Below are positions 39,223-47,125 of a DNA stretch of 64,000 nt, in pieces (positions within the stretch are counted from its first letter, which is position 1; each line of letters opens with the position of its first letter). The stretch is from NCBI RefSeq assembly GCF_008080435.1, contig NZ_VRKN01000007.1, positions 124,001 to 188,000 on the forward strand, given 5' to 3'. Origin of the DNA: Enterobacter asburiae (GTDB taxonomy: Bacteria; Pseudomonadota; Gammaproteobacteria; Enterobacterales; Enterobacteriaceae). The position numbers were made by a program, and so were the translations under genes. The notes under the pieces are model-generated. The model was not told the DNA's origin, made no database searches, and worked only from the letters and a program-made list of their open reading frames with translations.

Positions 39223-40919
39223 TTAAAGCATGAAGGCAATGCGCCAGTTAACGCTCACATGATCCGGGCCGAGCCAGTCGGGGTAGTGCAACGGCGTACC
39301 GACCGAAATCTGGCTGCTGTACCAGCGCCCTGCGCTGCTCAGCCCCACCGAGCCTCCCCACAACGTGCCGGAGGCAAAGCGGTCCTGCCTGTCTTTTTCC
39401 AGCCAGCCGCCGTCAACGGCGACCGTTGCGCTCACCGCGCCAATCACCGGGAGGGTGAAGAGGGAATACCCCAGCTCGTTACGCCAGTAGCCGCCGTTAT
39501 CCCCGGACAGGTACTGCTCTTTAAAACCGCGCACGGAGCTTTCGCCGCCGAGCGTCAGGCGCTCGGCGCCGTACAGCCGGTCGGGCGACCACTGGCCGTA
39601 GGCGCTGGTCAGCCACCACGCGTTACGGGCGACAGGACGCTGGAAACTGGCGTTCAGACTCCATTTACGGAATTCTGCCCGCGGCATATCCCCGGATTTA
39701 TTTTCGTCGGTTTCGGCATTGAACCACGGCATGCCGTGGCTCCAGGTCGGGTTGAAGGTCGCCACGCCGCCCAGCATTTTTTGCGTGTGGGTAATCCCCA
39801 GGACCAGGCTGGAGAGGTTGCGCGTGCTGCTCTGAAGCGGCGCGTCGTTGAGCCAGTTGCGGCTGGAGCGCTGAACCATGCCAGCCGCAATGCCGGTTTT
39901 CACATCCCCGTTGCGGAAAACCACCCATGACGCGTTAAGGCGGTGGGTTTTGGTATCGCCCGTGGAGAGCCAGTTAAATCCCTGGTTACTGATGGTGGTC
40001 CGGTAATTACTCCAGGCGTAGCTGTAGTCCAGTAACCCGTAGCCAAACGGCACGCTGACGCCCGCCTGGAAATTCTGCGCATCGTACGCGCTGGCAAAAT
40101 CACTGCTGCGCCCGCCGCTGACAAACCATTTATCCGCCAGCCCCAGCATATTACTGGCGGTGAGCACACCGTTAAGCTGGTCTTCACCGGTGCTCTTCTG
40201 CCCGCTATTATCCAGGCTTACCGATGCACTTAACGGAAATTCCGGCTTTGCCGTGAGATTAACGATGGAATATCCGGCCTGCGTCCCCGGAAGAATTTCA
40301 ATCTGAACCGGTTCGGCGCGCAAACGGTTAATTTGCTCCATACCCTGTTCGATGTCGCGTAAATTAAGGATGCCGCCCACCCGTCCCGGAAACGCCATTT
40401 TCAGCATTCGCGGCGTTTCGCCTTCCAGACGGATCGCTTCCAGACGGCCTTCCAGCACAACAATATTCAGCTGACCGCCGGAGAGATCCTGCTCGGTGAG
40501 AAAAGCACGGCTGGTGATATATCCCCGGCTGATATACCAGTCAGAAATATGGGCGAGAAGTTCCGTTATTTTCGCCATATCCAGACACCGGCCCTGCCAC
40601 GGCGCAACAAGGGCCTGTCGGGTTTTCGGGGGGATTAAGGTTGCGCCGGAAAGGGTAATGGTATCAATGGTGAAACAGGGCCCGGTGCCGGTAACGGGCA
40701 GCGGTCTGGCGGGCGCGGGGCGAGGAATACTCCGCTCCAGCTCTTCACGCTGTTGCTGGTTCTGTAATAAAAGCTGCTGCTGTTGCTGCTGAATAGTGTC
40801 GCGGTCGGCTGGCGACAACGGTGCAGCGTTAACGCTCGCTGAAAAAAGCGCAACAGATAAGATAAAAACAATATAATTTTCTAATGAAATTATTCTTTTT
40901 TTATTTTATTGCTATTCAT
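39223..40919 (-). CDS. cdiB: CdiB two-partner transporter; start needs a frameshift
   Basis: Outer-membrane TpsB barrel that secretes CdiA. Mature features: an N-terminal glutamine-rich helix (about QQQQQQLLLQNQQQREELE), POTRA domains, and a barrel with the VRGF motif (SSVRGFKEQYLSG). The stop is 14 bp before cdiA. The start is odd. The frame open from 40818 begins at a TTG inside the mature protein; upstream it still reads a good signal peptide (SLENYIVFILSVALFSASVNA), but that frame has no ATG, GTG or TTG. An ATG at 40919 gives MNSNKIKK in another frame and stops after GAA TAA. One slip of -1 on AAAAAAA at 40896-40902 joins them. Sequencing error, phase variation or programmed frameshifting are possible. 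Confidence 0.9.
40896..40902 (-). other. Seven-A slippery tract at the cdiB start
   Basis: On the coding strand the frame from the ATG at 40919 reads ATA AAA AAA GAA TAA, so the tract is A AAA AAA, the form of a -1 slippery heptamer with a stop one codon later. A -1 shift here reads AGA ATA ATT TCA and enters the frame carrying the CdiB signal peptide. An eight-A variant would fuse the frames directly. Confidence 0.7.
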
Positions 40920-40979
40920 CCATGCCACAAAATTTATTCGCAATTAATATTCTCGAAATATAGGAGCATTCTTAATGCG

Positions 40980-41010
40980 AGTATATCTAATTTGCTTTAA
41001 GGGACATCAA
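40980..41010 (-). promoter_or_regulatory. Candidate cdi promoter
   Basis: On the minus strand TTGATG (-35-like, 41010-41005) and TATACT (-10-like, 40985-40980) are 19 bp apart, slightly long. Transcription from here would leave a leader of about 55 bases before the ATG at 40919. The whole gap 40920-41102 is AT-rich and is the only place for the cdiBAI promoter. Confidence 0.45.
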
Positions 41011-41102
41011 AGAAAATACTTTTTCAGAAAAGTGAGAGGTTGATTAAGAAAATATGAGAAATGATTTAACTAACCCTTAAATCTGGAGTTAGCCGTAATA
41101 CA

Positions 41103-42056
41103 CTAGGCATGAAGCCGAAACGTTTTTCGCCACTCAGCGGGACTCACCCCAAAACGCGCTTTAAACTGCTGTCGCCAGGTGACGGCGGAATTAAATCCCA
41201 CCAGCTCGGCCACTCGCTCAATCGGCATATTTCCGGCTTCAAGCAGGATCTGGCTGCGCCGCAGGCGTTCAGCGGTAAGCCAGTCGGCGACGCTCATCCC
41301 CGTAGCTTTAATAAAATGACGGGTCAGGGTGCGGCGGCTCATCGAAACCACCTCCGCCAGCGAGTCCAGACTATGCGGTTCGGTGATGTGTTGCTGTAGG
41401 TAGTCGATCAGGCAGTTAATGCGTCCGTCACGGGTATCTTTGGGTACCGGCTGGGCGATGAACTGCGCCTGCCCGCCCTCGCGATGGGGCGGTACAATCA
41501 TCCGGCGGGCAATCTGGTTGGCGACCACGCTGCCAAAGCGCTGGCGAATGATATACAGGCAGCAGTCCAGCGCAGCCGCGGTACCGGCAGAGGTGATGAT
41601 ATTGCCGTCATCCACGTACAGGGCATTAATATCCAGCTGGACATGCGGAAAGAGCGACTGGAACTGATGTTCGAACTCCCAGTGGGTGGCCGCACGTTTG
41701 CCATCAAGGATCCCCGCATAGGCCAGCACAAACGACCCCAGACACAGCCCGACGATTTCCGCGCCGTTGTCTCTTGCCTGCACCAGGCTGTCGAGCAGCG
41801 ACTGAGGCGGCCGCGCAAGGACATGCTGCCAGTAGGGAACGACGACAATATCGGCCTGACCAATGGCGGTGTAGTCCTGCGTGGCGTTGAGGGCAAATCC
41901 GTCTTTCGAGGTGAGAAAACCCGGCGTTTCGGCGCAGATCGTCACGTTAAAGCGCTTCTCGCCGGAGACCGAATCACCAAACAGAATGCAGGGAACGGAG
42001 TAGTGGAACGGGCTGAACCCGTCTACTGCGACAATCGCGACGTTGATTGGCGACAT
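41103..42056 (-). CDS. FtrA/GlxA-like transcriptional regulator
   Basis: 317 residues: an N-terminal DJ-1/PfpI-like domain (about 1-185; VAIVAVDGFSPFHYSVP, and the elbow GLCLGSFVLAYAGIL with its cysteine retained) and a C-terminal AraC domain with two helix-turn-helix motifs ending VTWRQQFKARFGVSPAEWRK. It lies 26 bp downstream of the metallo-hydrolase gene on the same strand, so the pair may be co-transcribed and functionally linked. Inducer unknown. It resembles the FtrA group of regulators. Confidence 0.85.
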   Translation of the reverse strand: MSPINVAIVAVDGFSPFHYSVPCILFGDSVSGEKRFNVTICAETPGFLTSKDGFALNATQDYTAIGQADIVVVPYWQHVLARPPQSLLDSLVQARDNGAEIVGLCLGSFVLAYAGILDGKRAATHWEFEHQFQSLFPHVQLDINALYVDDGNIITSAGTAAALDCCLYIIRQRFGSVVANQIARRMIVPPHREGGQAQFIAQPVPKDTRDGRINCLIDYLQQHITEPHSLDSLAEVVSMSRRTLTRHFIKATGMSVADWLTAERLRRSQILLEAGNMPIERVAELVGFNSAVTWRQQFKARFGVSPAEWRKTFRLHA

Positions 42057-42082
42057 CTGTTTCTCCTTTCCCTTTAACGCAC

Positions 42083-42862
42083 TCAGAATATAACGGTTTC
42101 GCCATCCTGGGGAATGCTCACTGCGTCACTCACCTGATTGGCTTCAACGTAATCACGCAGCGCGCTGCGGGTCAACAGGCAGTGGTTAATCGCCTCCATA
42201 TGACTCGCCACAATTTTAGCCTGCGGCAGCAGGAAATGAACGTTGAGCACATCCTCCTGCCCCATAATAATGGGCCCAAAACCAATGACGTGGGCATAGC
42301 CAGCGTTCAGCACCACCACATCCGGCTGGTGCTTTTGCAGATCGGCCGCCACCTCGTCACGCCAGACGGTATCTCCTGCAAGATAGAGCGTCTTCTCATC
42401 GGGATGACGCAGCACCACGCCACAGGCCTCGCCCAGACGCTCCGCCAGCTCCGGCACGGCGTAAGCGCGATCGGTACCGTGCTGCCCGCCGTGAGTTCTT
42501 GCGATATGTACATCGCCAAATGCAGTCTCTTCAGTCATCACGGTCAGGTGAGTAAACCCCTGGCTCTTCAGCAGCGCGGCGTCGCTGTCGTTTTGTACGT
42601 AGATCGGCTTGTCTTTAGCGATCAGGGCAATCGCGGTTTGATCCCAATGATCGTCGTGAGTGTGGGTGACAATCACCGCATCGGTATCCAGCAGCATGTT
42701 GACGTCAACAGGTAGCTCGACCGTCGGATTACGAATATCCGCATGTGCCGTGCCGGGGAAACCCGGGTAAGCACCTTTAGGCGCGAGCATGGGATCAATT
42801 AAAAAGCGTTTTCCTGCGTAGGTGATTACCTGGGTGGCATTGCGAATTTGAGTGATGTTCAT
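42083..42862 (-). CDS. Metallo-beta-lactamase-fold hydrolase
   Basis: 259 residues. The zinc-binding signature HTHDDHWD is present (about residues 66-73), with a further metal-ligand aspartate in LYLAGDTVW and a late histidine in KIVASHMEAINH. The arrangement fits UlaG/YtnP-like cytoplasmic hydrolases rather than antibiotic-degrading enzymes; there is no signal peptide. Substrate unknown. It is first of a likely two-gene unit with the FtrA-like regulator. Confidence 0.85.
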   Translation of the reverse strand: MNITQIRNATQVITYAGKRFLIDPMLAPKGAYPGFPGTAHADIRNPTVELPVDVNMLLDTDAVIVTHTHDDHWDQTAIALIAKDKPIYVQNDSDAALLKSQGFTHLTVMTEETAFGDVHIARTHGGQHGTDRAYAVPELAERLGEACGVVLRHPDEKTLYLAGDTVWRDEVAADLQKHQPDVVVLNAGYAHVIGFGPIIMGQEDVLNVHFLLPQAKIVASHMEAINHCLLTRSALRDYVEANQVSDAVSIPQDGETVIF

Positions 42863-42957
42863 GGGCTATTCTCCTGTTGGTGTGATAAGGAGAATAGCCA
42901 GATGCGGCGTTGTCCGATGTGGGCTAAAGGGCGATGATCGATGGAATCGGGTCAACC

Positions 42958-43758
42958 TTACCAGCCTGGCACTGCCCCGCCGTTAAATATCGTCTCGGCC
43001 GCTTTTGCCACTTCCGGTGACTGATACGACTGGATAAACGCCTTCACGTTCTCCGCGTCCTTGTTGTCTTCGCGTGTCACTACGATGTTCACGTAGGGCG
43101 AGTTTTTGTCTTCAATAAAGACGTTGTCATGCACCGGTGACAGCCCGGTTTGCTGGAGGTAGGTGGTGCTGATGATGGCGACATCCACTTTCGGGTCGTC
43201 CAGCACGCGCGGCAGCTGCGCCCCTTCCAGCTCCATGATTTTCAGGTGCTTAGGGTTAGCGGTAATATCCAGCGCCGTCGGCAGCAGCCCGGTGTCCGGC
43301 TTCAGGGTAATGAGCTTCTCTTTTTGCAACAGCAACAGCGCGCGACCAAGGTTGGTCGGGTCGTTTGGAATGGCAATGGTCGCCCCGTCCTTCAGGTCAG
43401 AAACGGATTTGATTTTGCGGGAATAGCCGGCCATCGGGAAAACAAAGGTGTTCGCCACGGCCACCAGTTTGTAGCCATGCGCCTTGTTATCTTCTTCAAG
43501 GAACGGGCGATGCTGGAAGACGTTGGCATCCAGTTCCCCCTGATTTGTGGCATCGTTAGGCAACAGCGAGCCGCTGAAGCCGATCAGCTCCACGTCCAGG
43601 CCATATTTCTCTTTTGCCACCTTTTTGGCGACTTCCGCCACGTCCTGTTCGGCGCCATTGATAACGCCCACTTTAATGTGTTTGGCATCGCTGCCACTTT
43701 GATCGCACCCCGCCAGCAGCAGGCCAGCAAGTACCAGAGCACCCAATCGACGTTTCAC
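42958..43758 (-). CDS. nlpA: Lipoprotein-28, NlpA (MetQ-like)
   Basis: 266 residues, periplasmic substrate-binding fold closely matching E. coli NlpA (AKHIKVGVINGAEQDVAEVA; ending ETIFNGGAVPGW). The lipobox LLAGC followed by Asp predicts retention at the inner membrane. NlpA is a minor methionine-binding relative of MetQ and has been linked to vesicle formation. The start is taken as GTG at 43758 because it follows AAGGAAC at good spacing and begins the signal peptide; longer frames up to 43884 run through a REP-like repeat. Confidence 0.93.
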   Translation of the reverse strand: MKRRLGALVLAGLLLAGCDQSGSDAKHIKVGVINGAEQDVAEVAKKVAKEKYGLDVELIGFSGSLLPNDATNQGELDANVFQHRPFLEEDNKAHGYKLVAVANTFVFPMAGYSRKIKSVSDLKDGATIAIPNDPTNLGRALLLLQKEKLITLKPDTGLLPTALDITANPKHLKIMELEGAQLPRVLDDPKVDVAIISTTYLQQTGLSPVHDNVFIEDKNSPYVNIVVTREDNKDAENVKAFIQSYQSPEVAKAAETIFNGGAVPGW

Positions 43759-43864
43759 AAGACAGTTCCTTTTGCTGAATGTTGTAGTGACTATATCGAC
43801 AACGAGGCGGTGAAATAAAAAACGAAAAAGAATCAATAAGAAGGATAAGTTATATGCGGGTATT

Positions 43865-43889
43865 GCCGGGTGGCGCTGCGCCACCGGGC
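43865..43889. repeat. REP-like palindrome between vapC and nlpA
   Basis: GCCGGGTGGCGC and GCGCCACCGGGC form a nearly perfect palindrome directly after the present vapC stop codon. Same family as 3316-3346, 52026-52056 and 58199-58267. Confidence 0.8.
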
Positions 43890-43890
43890 A

Positions 43891-44292
43891 TCAGGGATCA
43901 CAACGTTGTCGTCCAGTCCTCGACGGCAAGCTCCTGCACCATTCTGAATGCACGATCGTTAGTGACCCCCGACTGATAGCATGTGCAGCGATCAGCTGAT
44001 CGAGATCCCCCATCACTTTCCCTTTTTTCTCCATCGCGGCACGGAGTTCGCCGTACGTTGCGGCGGCATCACTATCCCAGTCGCAAATCGTGATGGTATT
44101 GAGAAACTCCTGGATTGTTTCTTTCAATCTACTGCTTTTCTTCTTATCAGCACCATAAAGCAACTCCGCTTCGGTAATGCTTGAGATACAAACGTCTCCC
44201 GGAGTCAAACATGTCATTCTGCTTACAACTTCCGGGTGTCGTTTAAACAAGTGGCTCACGATATTCGTATCCAGCATATGCCTTATGAACAT
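43891..44292 (-). CDS. vapC: VapC toxin with frameshifted C-terminus
   Basis: 133 residues as read, PIN-domain RNase. The N-terminal acid is in MLDTN, then ITEAELLYGA and GDLDQLIAAHAISRG, all typical of enterobacterial VapC, which cleaves initiator tRNA. After SRG the frame gives SLTIVHSEWCRSLPS, unrelated to the family. The shifted frame from about 43962 reads VTNDRAFRMVQELAVEDW, the normal VapC ending with its TND acid. An indel of about ten bases near 43962 therefore removed ATLV-like residues and broke the frame. The toxin is probably inactive. It overlaps vapB by ten bases, as usual. Confidence 0.85.
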   Translation of the reverse strand: MFIRHMLDTNIVSHLFKRHPEVVSRMTCLTPGDVCISSITEAELLYGADKKKSSRLKETIQEFLNTITICDWDSDAAATYGELRAAMEKKGKVMGDLDQLIAAHAISRGSLTIVHSEWCRSLPSRTGRQRCDP

Positions 44293-44549
44293 GCTCCATC
44301 CAGAGGGTCTCTTGTCGTAACACTCTGATTACGTTCGTCTTTATTCAGAAACGAATCCGGTACGTCCGTAACTGCCAGCATGCGGAAAAACTTATCCCAA
44401 CTCTTTGTCTGAACAGGTTTTGCCGCCAAAACGACATTCCCCTCCTCATCCCGTCGGATGTACACGCTCTCTGTATCAAATGCGAATTCAGCAGGCAGCA
44501 TCACGGCCTGGTTTCGCCCCTTTTTGAAGAGTTTTGCTGTGCGTTCCAT
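44283..44549 (-). CDS. vapB: VapB antitoxin
   Basis: 88 residues from the ATG at 44549, which has GGAG six bases before it. The N-terminal AbrB/SpoVT-type DNA-binding fold is seen in TAKLFKKGRNQAVMLPAEFAF, the classic VapB pattern, and the C-terminal part (SWDKFFRMLAVTDVPDSFL) is the toxin-binding tail. It would neutralise VapC and repress the operon. Its reading frame looks intact, unlike the toxin. Confidence 0.9.
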   Translation of the reverse strand: MERTAKLFKKGRNQAVMLPAEFAFDTESVYIRRDEEGNVVLAAKPVQTKSWDKFFRMLAVTDVPDSFLNKDERNQSVTTRDPLDGACS

Positions 44550-44678
44550 TGCCATCTCCATGGTTTACTTGACCAGGCCAAAGCATGCGCCAGGGCCTGA
44601 AAAGAAGACAAGCAACACGCTTCAAATTAGGAATGCGACTCGCAATAAATAGCTGAATCCATAATCGCAGAAACGGAC

Positions 44679-45098
44679 TTAAAGGGGCTTCGCCAGATAA
44701 TGTCGCTGCATGCCCGGATAAGGATAATCCTGCAAAGACATCTGCAGCTGGTACCCCTGTTTTTCATAGAACGGGCGCGCCTGGAAGCTGGCGGTATCCA
44801 CCAGCGCGTGCTTGCAGCCTTTGCGTCTGGCTTCCTCTTCAGCCGTTCTGATGAGCTGGCTGCCGACGCCGGATCCGCGCACGGTGTCGCTCACCCAGAG
44901 GAAGTCGATATTCAGCCAGTCACCTTTTCGTACCCCAATTAGCCCGCCGAGCATGACGCCTTTATCGTCTCGTACGTAAACACCGATGTCGCCGCTAAAG
45001 TTTGTCAGATCGATAAACTGTCCGTTATAGGCTCTTAACCCTACAAATAGCTCTTCTTTTTCTGCGGGCGTTACATTATCTGTTATGCTCAGGTGCAT
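44679..45098 (-). CDS. GNAT-family acetyltransferase
   Basis: 139 residues. The acetyl-CoA binding motif is [27 protein letters not shown], followed by [19 protein letters not shown], the common C-terminal GNAT pattern. The start MHLSITDN at 45098 is preferred because it follows AAGGAGAG; the longer frame to 45137 lacks a site. Substrate unknown. It is divergent from eefR. Confidence 0.85.
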   Translation of the reverse strand: MHLSITDNVTPAEKEELFVGLRAYNGQFIDLTNFSGDIGVYVRDDKGVMLGGLIGVRKGDWLNIDFLWVSDTVRGSGVGSQLIRTAEEEARRKGCKHALVDTASFQARPFYEKQGYQLQMSLQDYPYPGMQRHYLAKPL

Positions 45099-45218
45099 AT
45101 TTCTCTCCTTATTTTCAGCGCAATTTGAATATCTCACAGCTTAACCTTCATAAAAACTCCTAATTTCCTCCATTTTTTAAATACAGAAACATTCTCTCAA
45201 TATCTAAATAAAAAAGGC

Positions 45219-45264
45219 CTTTCCAATACGCACCCAAAACGTATACTGAGAACGATCATTCTCA
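45219..45264 (+). promoter_or_regulatory. eefR promoter with palindromic operator
   Basis: TTTCCA (45220-45225) and TATACT (45242-45247) are 16 bp apart. An 18-bp near-perfect palindrome, TGAGAACGATCATTCTCA (one mismatched pair), starts at the end of the -10 box (45247-45264) and covers the expected transcription start, 20 bp before the eefR ATG. This is a typical autorepression site for a TetR regulator. Confidence 0.65.
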
Positions 45265-45284
45265 TTTTTACACGGTAGCCGACG

Positions 45285-45854
45285 ATGAGTACGAAACTGG
45301 AAGAACGACAAAAACAACGTCAGGACGAAATCATCACCGCCGCGCGTCGCTGCTTTCGCGCCAGCGGATTTCATGCTGCCAGCATGTCGCAGATCGCCAG
45401 TGAGGCGAAGCTCAGCGTCGGGCAAATCTACCGTTATTTCAGTAACAAAGACGCGATTATTGAAGAGATGATCCGCCGTATTATCGACTCACGTATCGAA
45501 GGGATGCAGGACAAAACGGTGGTGGAAGGGATGCCGCAGGCGCTCGCCTGGCGTCAGACGATCAACGAAGACGACGATGCGCTGATGCTGGAAATGTCTG
45601 CCGAGGCGACGCGTAATCCGCAGGTGGCTGCCATGTTAACAGCAGCCGATGCCCGTATGTTTGCCAACGCCTGTGCGCACCTGAAAAAACAGTTTCCTCA
45701 TCTGAGCGATGAACATATTCGCTGCTGCGTGGAGATTACCGCGGTGATGATCGAAGGCACTATTTACCGTCGACTCGCGCCTTTAAAAGTACCGTCAGAA
45801 CAATTAGAGCCTATCTATCAGAATATTTTAAATATGCTTTTCTCTGCGAAGTAA
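45285..45854 (+). CDS. eefR: TetR-family repressor EefR
   Basis: 189 residues. N-terminal TetR helix-turn-helix (IITAARRCFRASGFHAASMS; IASEAKLSVGQIYRYFSNKD) and a helical ligand domain. It sits just upstream of the efflux operon on the same strand, the arrangement of EefR in Klebsiella and Enterobacter, where it represses eefABC. The 18-bp palindrome at 45247-45264 is the likely operator. The effector is unknown. Confidence 0.82.
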   Translation: MSTKLEERQKQRQDEIITAARRCFRASGFHAASMSQIASEAKLSVGQIYRYFSNKDAIIEEMIRRIIDSRIEGMQDKTVVEGMPQALAWRQTINEDDDALMLEMSAEATRNPQVAAMLTAADARMFANACAHLKKQFPHLSDEHIRCCVEITAVMIEGTIYRRLAPLKVPSEQLEPIYQNILNMLFSAK

Positions 45855-45902
45855 TCGCATGTGAATAATTAACGGGAATAAGTAATTTCCCAACTTAACA
45901 TT

Positions 45903-45974
45903 TCCGGCCATGCCGGAGATGCGGTATCGCTGTGCCTTTAAATAGCCCTCCTCCCTGTTAAGCCATTAACAGGG
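45903..45974 (+). promoter_or_regulatory. Two inverted repeats before eefA
   Basis: TCCGGC / GCCGGA with a 3-base loop (45903-45917) and CCCTGTTAA / TTAACAGGG with a 4-base loop (45953-45974) lie in the 149-bp gap between eefR and eefA. Neither is followed by a clear T-run. They may be operators or leader RNA stems. Confidence 0.5.
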
Positions 45975-46003
45975 CAGGCATCGTCCACCCTGGAAAAAAG
46001 ATT

Positions 46004-47125
46004 ATGAAAACCATAACAACCTCCATCGCGGCATTATTCCTCCTGACAGGGTGCGATAATGCGCAAACATCTGCTCCCCAGCGTCCTCTTGCGGATGTGG
46101 GGATTGTCACCCTCATGAGCCAGCCGGTGTCCGTCGTCAGTGAGCTGACCGGCCGCACCACGGCCGCCATGAGCGCCGAAGTGCGCCCGCAGGTGGGCGG
46201 CATTATTCAGAAGCGGCTGTTCACCGAAGGCGATACGGTCAAGGCCGGCCAGGCGCTGTATCAAATAGACCCTTCCAGCTACCGCGCGGCGTTTGATGAA
46301 GCCGCCGCGGCGCTGAAACAGGCCCAGGCGCTGGTAGCGGCCGACTGCCAGAAAGCCCAGCGCTACGCGCAGCTGGTGAAAGACGACGGCGTGTCGCGTC
46401 AGGACGCAGAAGACACGAAGTCCACCTGCGCACAGGATAAGGCCAGCGTTGAGTCAAAGAAGGCCGCGCAGGAGAGCGCCCGTATTAACCTCAACTGGAC
46501 CACCGTCACCGCACCGATTGCCGGACGCATCGGCATCTCCTCCGTGACCCCCGGCGCGCTGGTGACTGCACAGCAGGATACCGCACTCGCCACCATTCGC
46601 GGGCTGGACAGCATGTACGTCGACTTAACCCGTTCCAGCGCCGATCTGCTGCGTTTACGCAAGCAAACCCTTGCCACCAATAGCGATACGCTAAGCGTGT
46701 CGTTAATCCTCGAAGACGGCAGCACCTACAGTGAAAAAGGCCGTCTGGCGTTAACCGAAGTGGCGGTGGATGAATCAACCGGCTCCGTCACGCTGCGCGC
46801 CGTCTTCCCGAACCCGCAGCATCAGCTCCTGCCGGGAATGTTCGTTCGCGCCAGACTGGATGAAGGCGTCATGAACGACGCGATCCTCGCCCCGCAGCAG
46901 GGCATCACCCGCGATGCCAAAGGCGCCGCCACCGCGCTGGTTGTGAACGCCAGCAACAAGGTCGAGCAGCGTCAGCTGGAGACGGGCGACACCTACGGCG
47001 ACAAATGGCTGGTGCTGAGCGGACTGAAGGCGGGCGATAAGCTGATTGTGGAAGGCACCGACAAAGTGACCGCCGGGCAGGAAGTGAAACCCGAAGAGAT
47101 GAAAGCCAGCGGAGGGAACGCCTGA
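46004..47125 (+). CDS. eefA: RND efflux periplasmic adaptor EefA
   Basis: 373 residues, AcrA/MexA family. Lipoprotein signal with lipobox LLTGC. Lipoyl half-motifs (VSELTGRTTAAMSAEVRPQV and TVTAPIAGRIGISSVTPGAL) flank a helical hairpin, then beta-barrel and membrane-proximal domains (AILAPQQGITRD). It bridges the inner-membrane pump to the outer-membrane channel. TGA of eefA overlaps ATG of eefB. Similar to EefA of Enterobacter/Klebsiella aerogenes, a normally silent efflux system. Confidence 0.88.
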   Translation: MKTITTSIAALFLLTGCDNAQTSAPQRPLADVGIVTLMSQPVSVVSELTGRTTAAMSAEVRPQVGGIIQKRLFTEGDTVKAGQALYQIDPSSYRAAFDEAAAALKQAQALVAADCQKAQRYAQLVKDDGVSRQDAEDTKSTCAQDKASVESKKAAQESARINLNWTTVTAPIAGRIGISSVTPGALVTAQQDTALATIRGLDSMYVDLTRSSADLLRLRKQTLATNSDTLSVSLILEDGSTYSEKGRLALTEVAVDESTGSVTLRAVFPNPQHQLLPGMFVRARLDEGVMNDAILAPQQGITRDAKGAATALVVNASNKVEQRQLETGDTYGDKWLVLSGLKAGDKLIVEGTDKVTAGQEVKPEEMKASGGNA

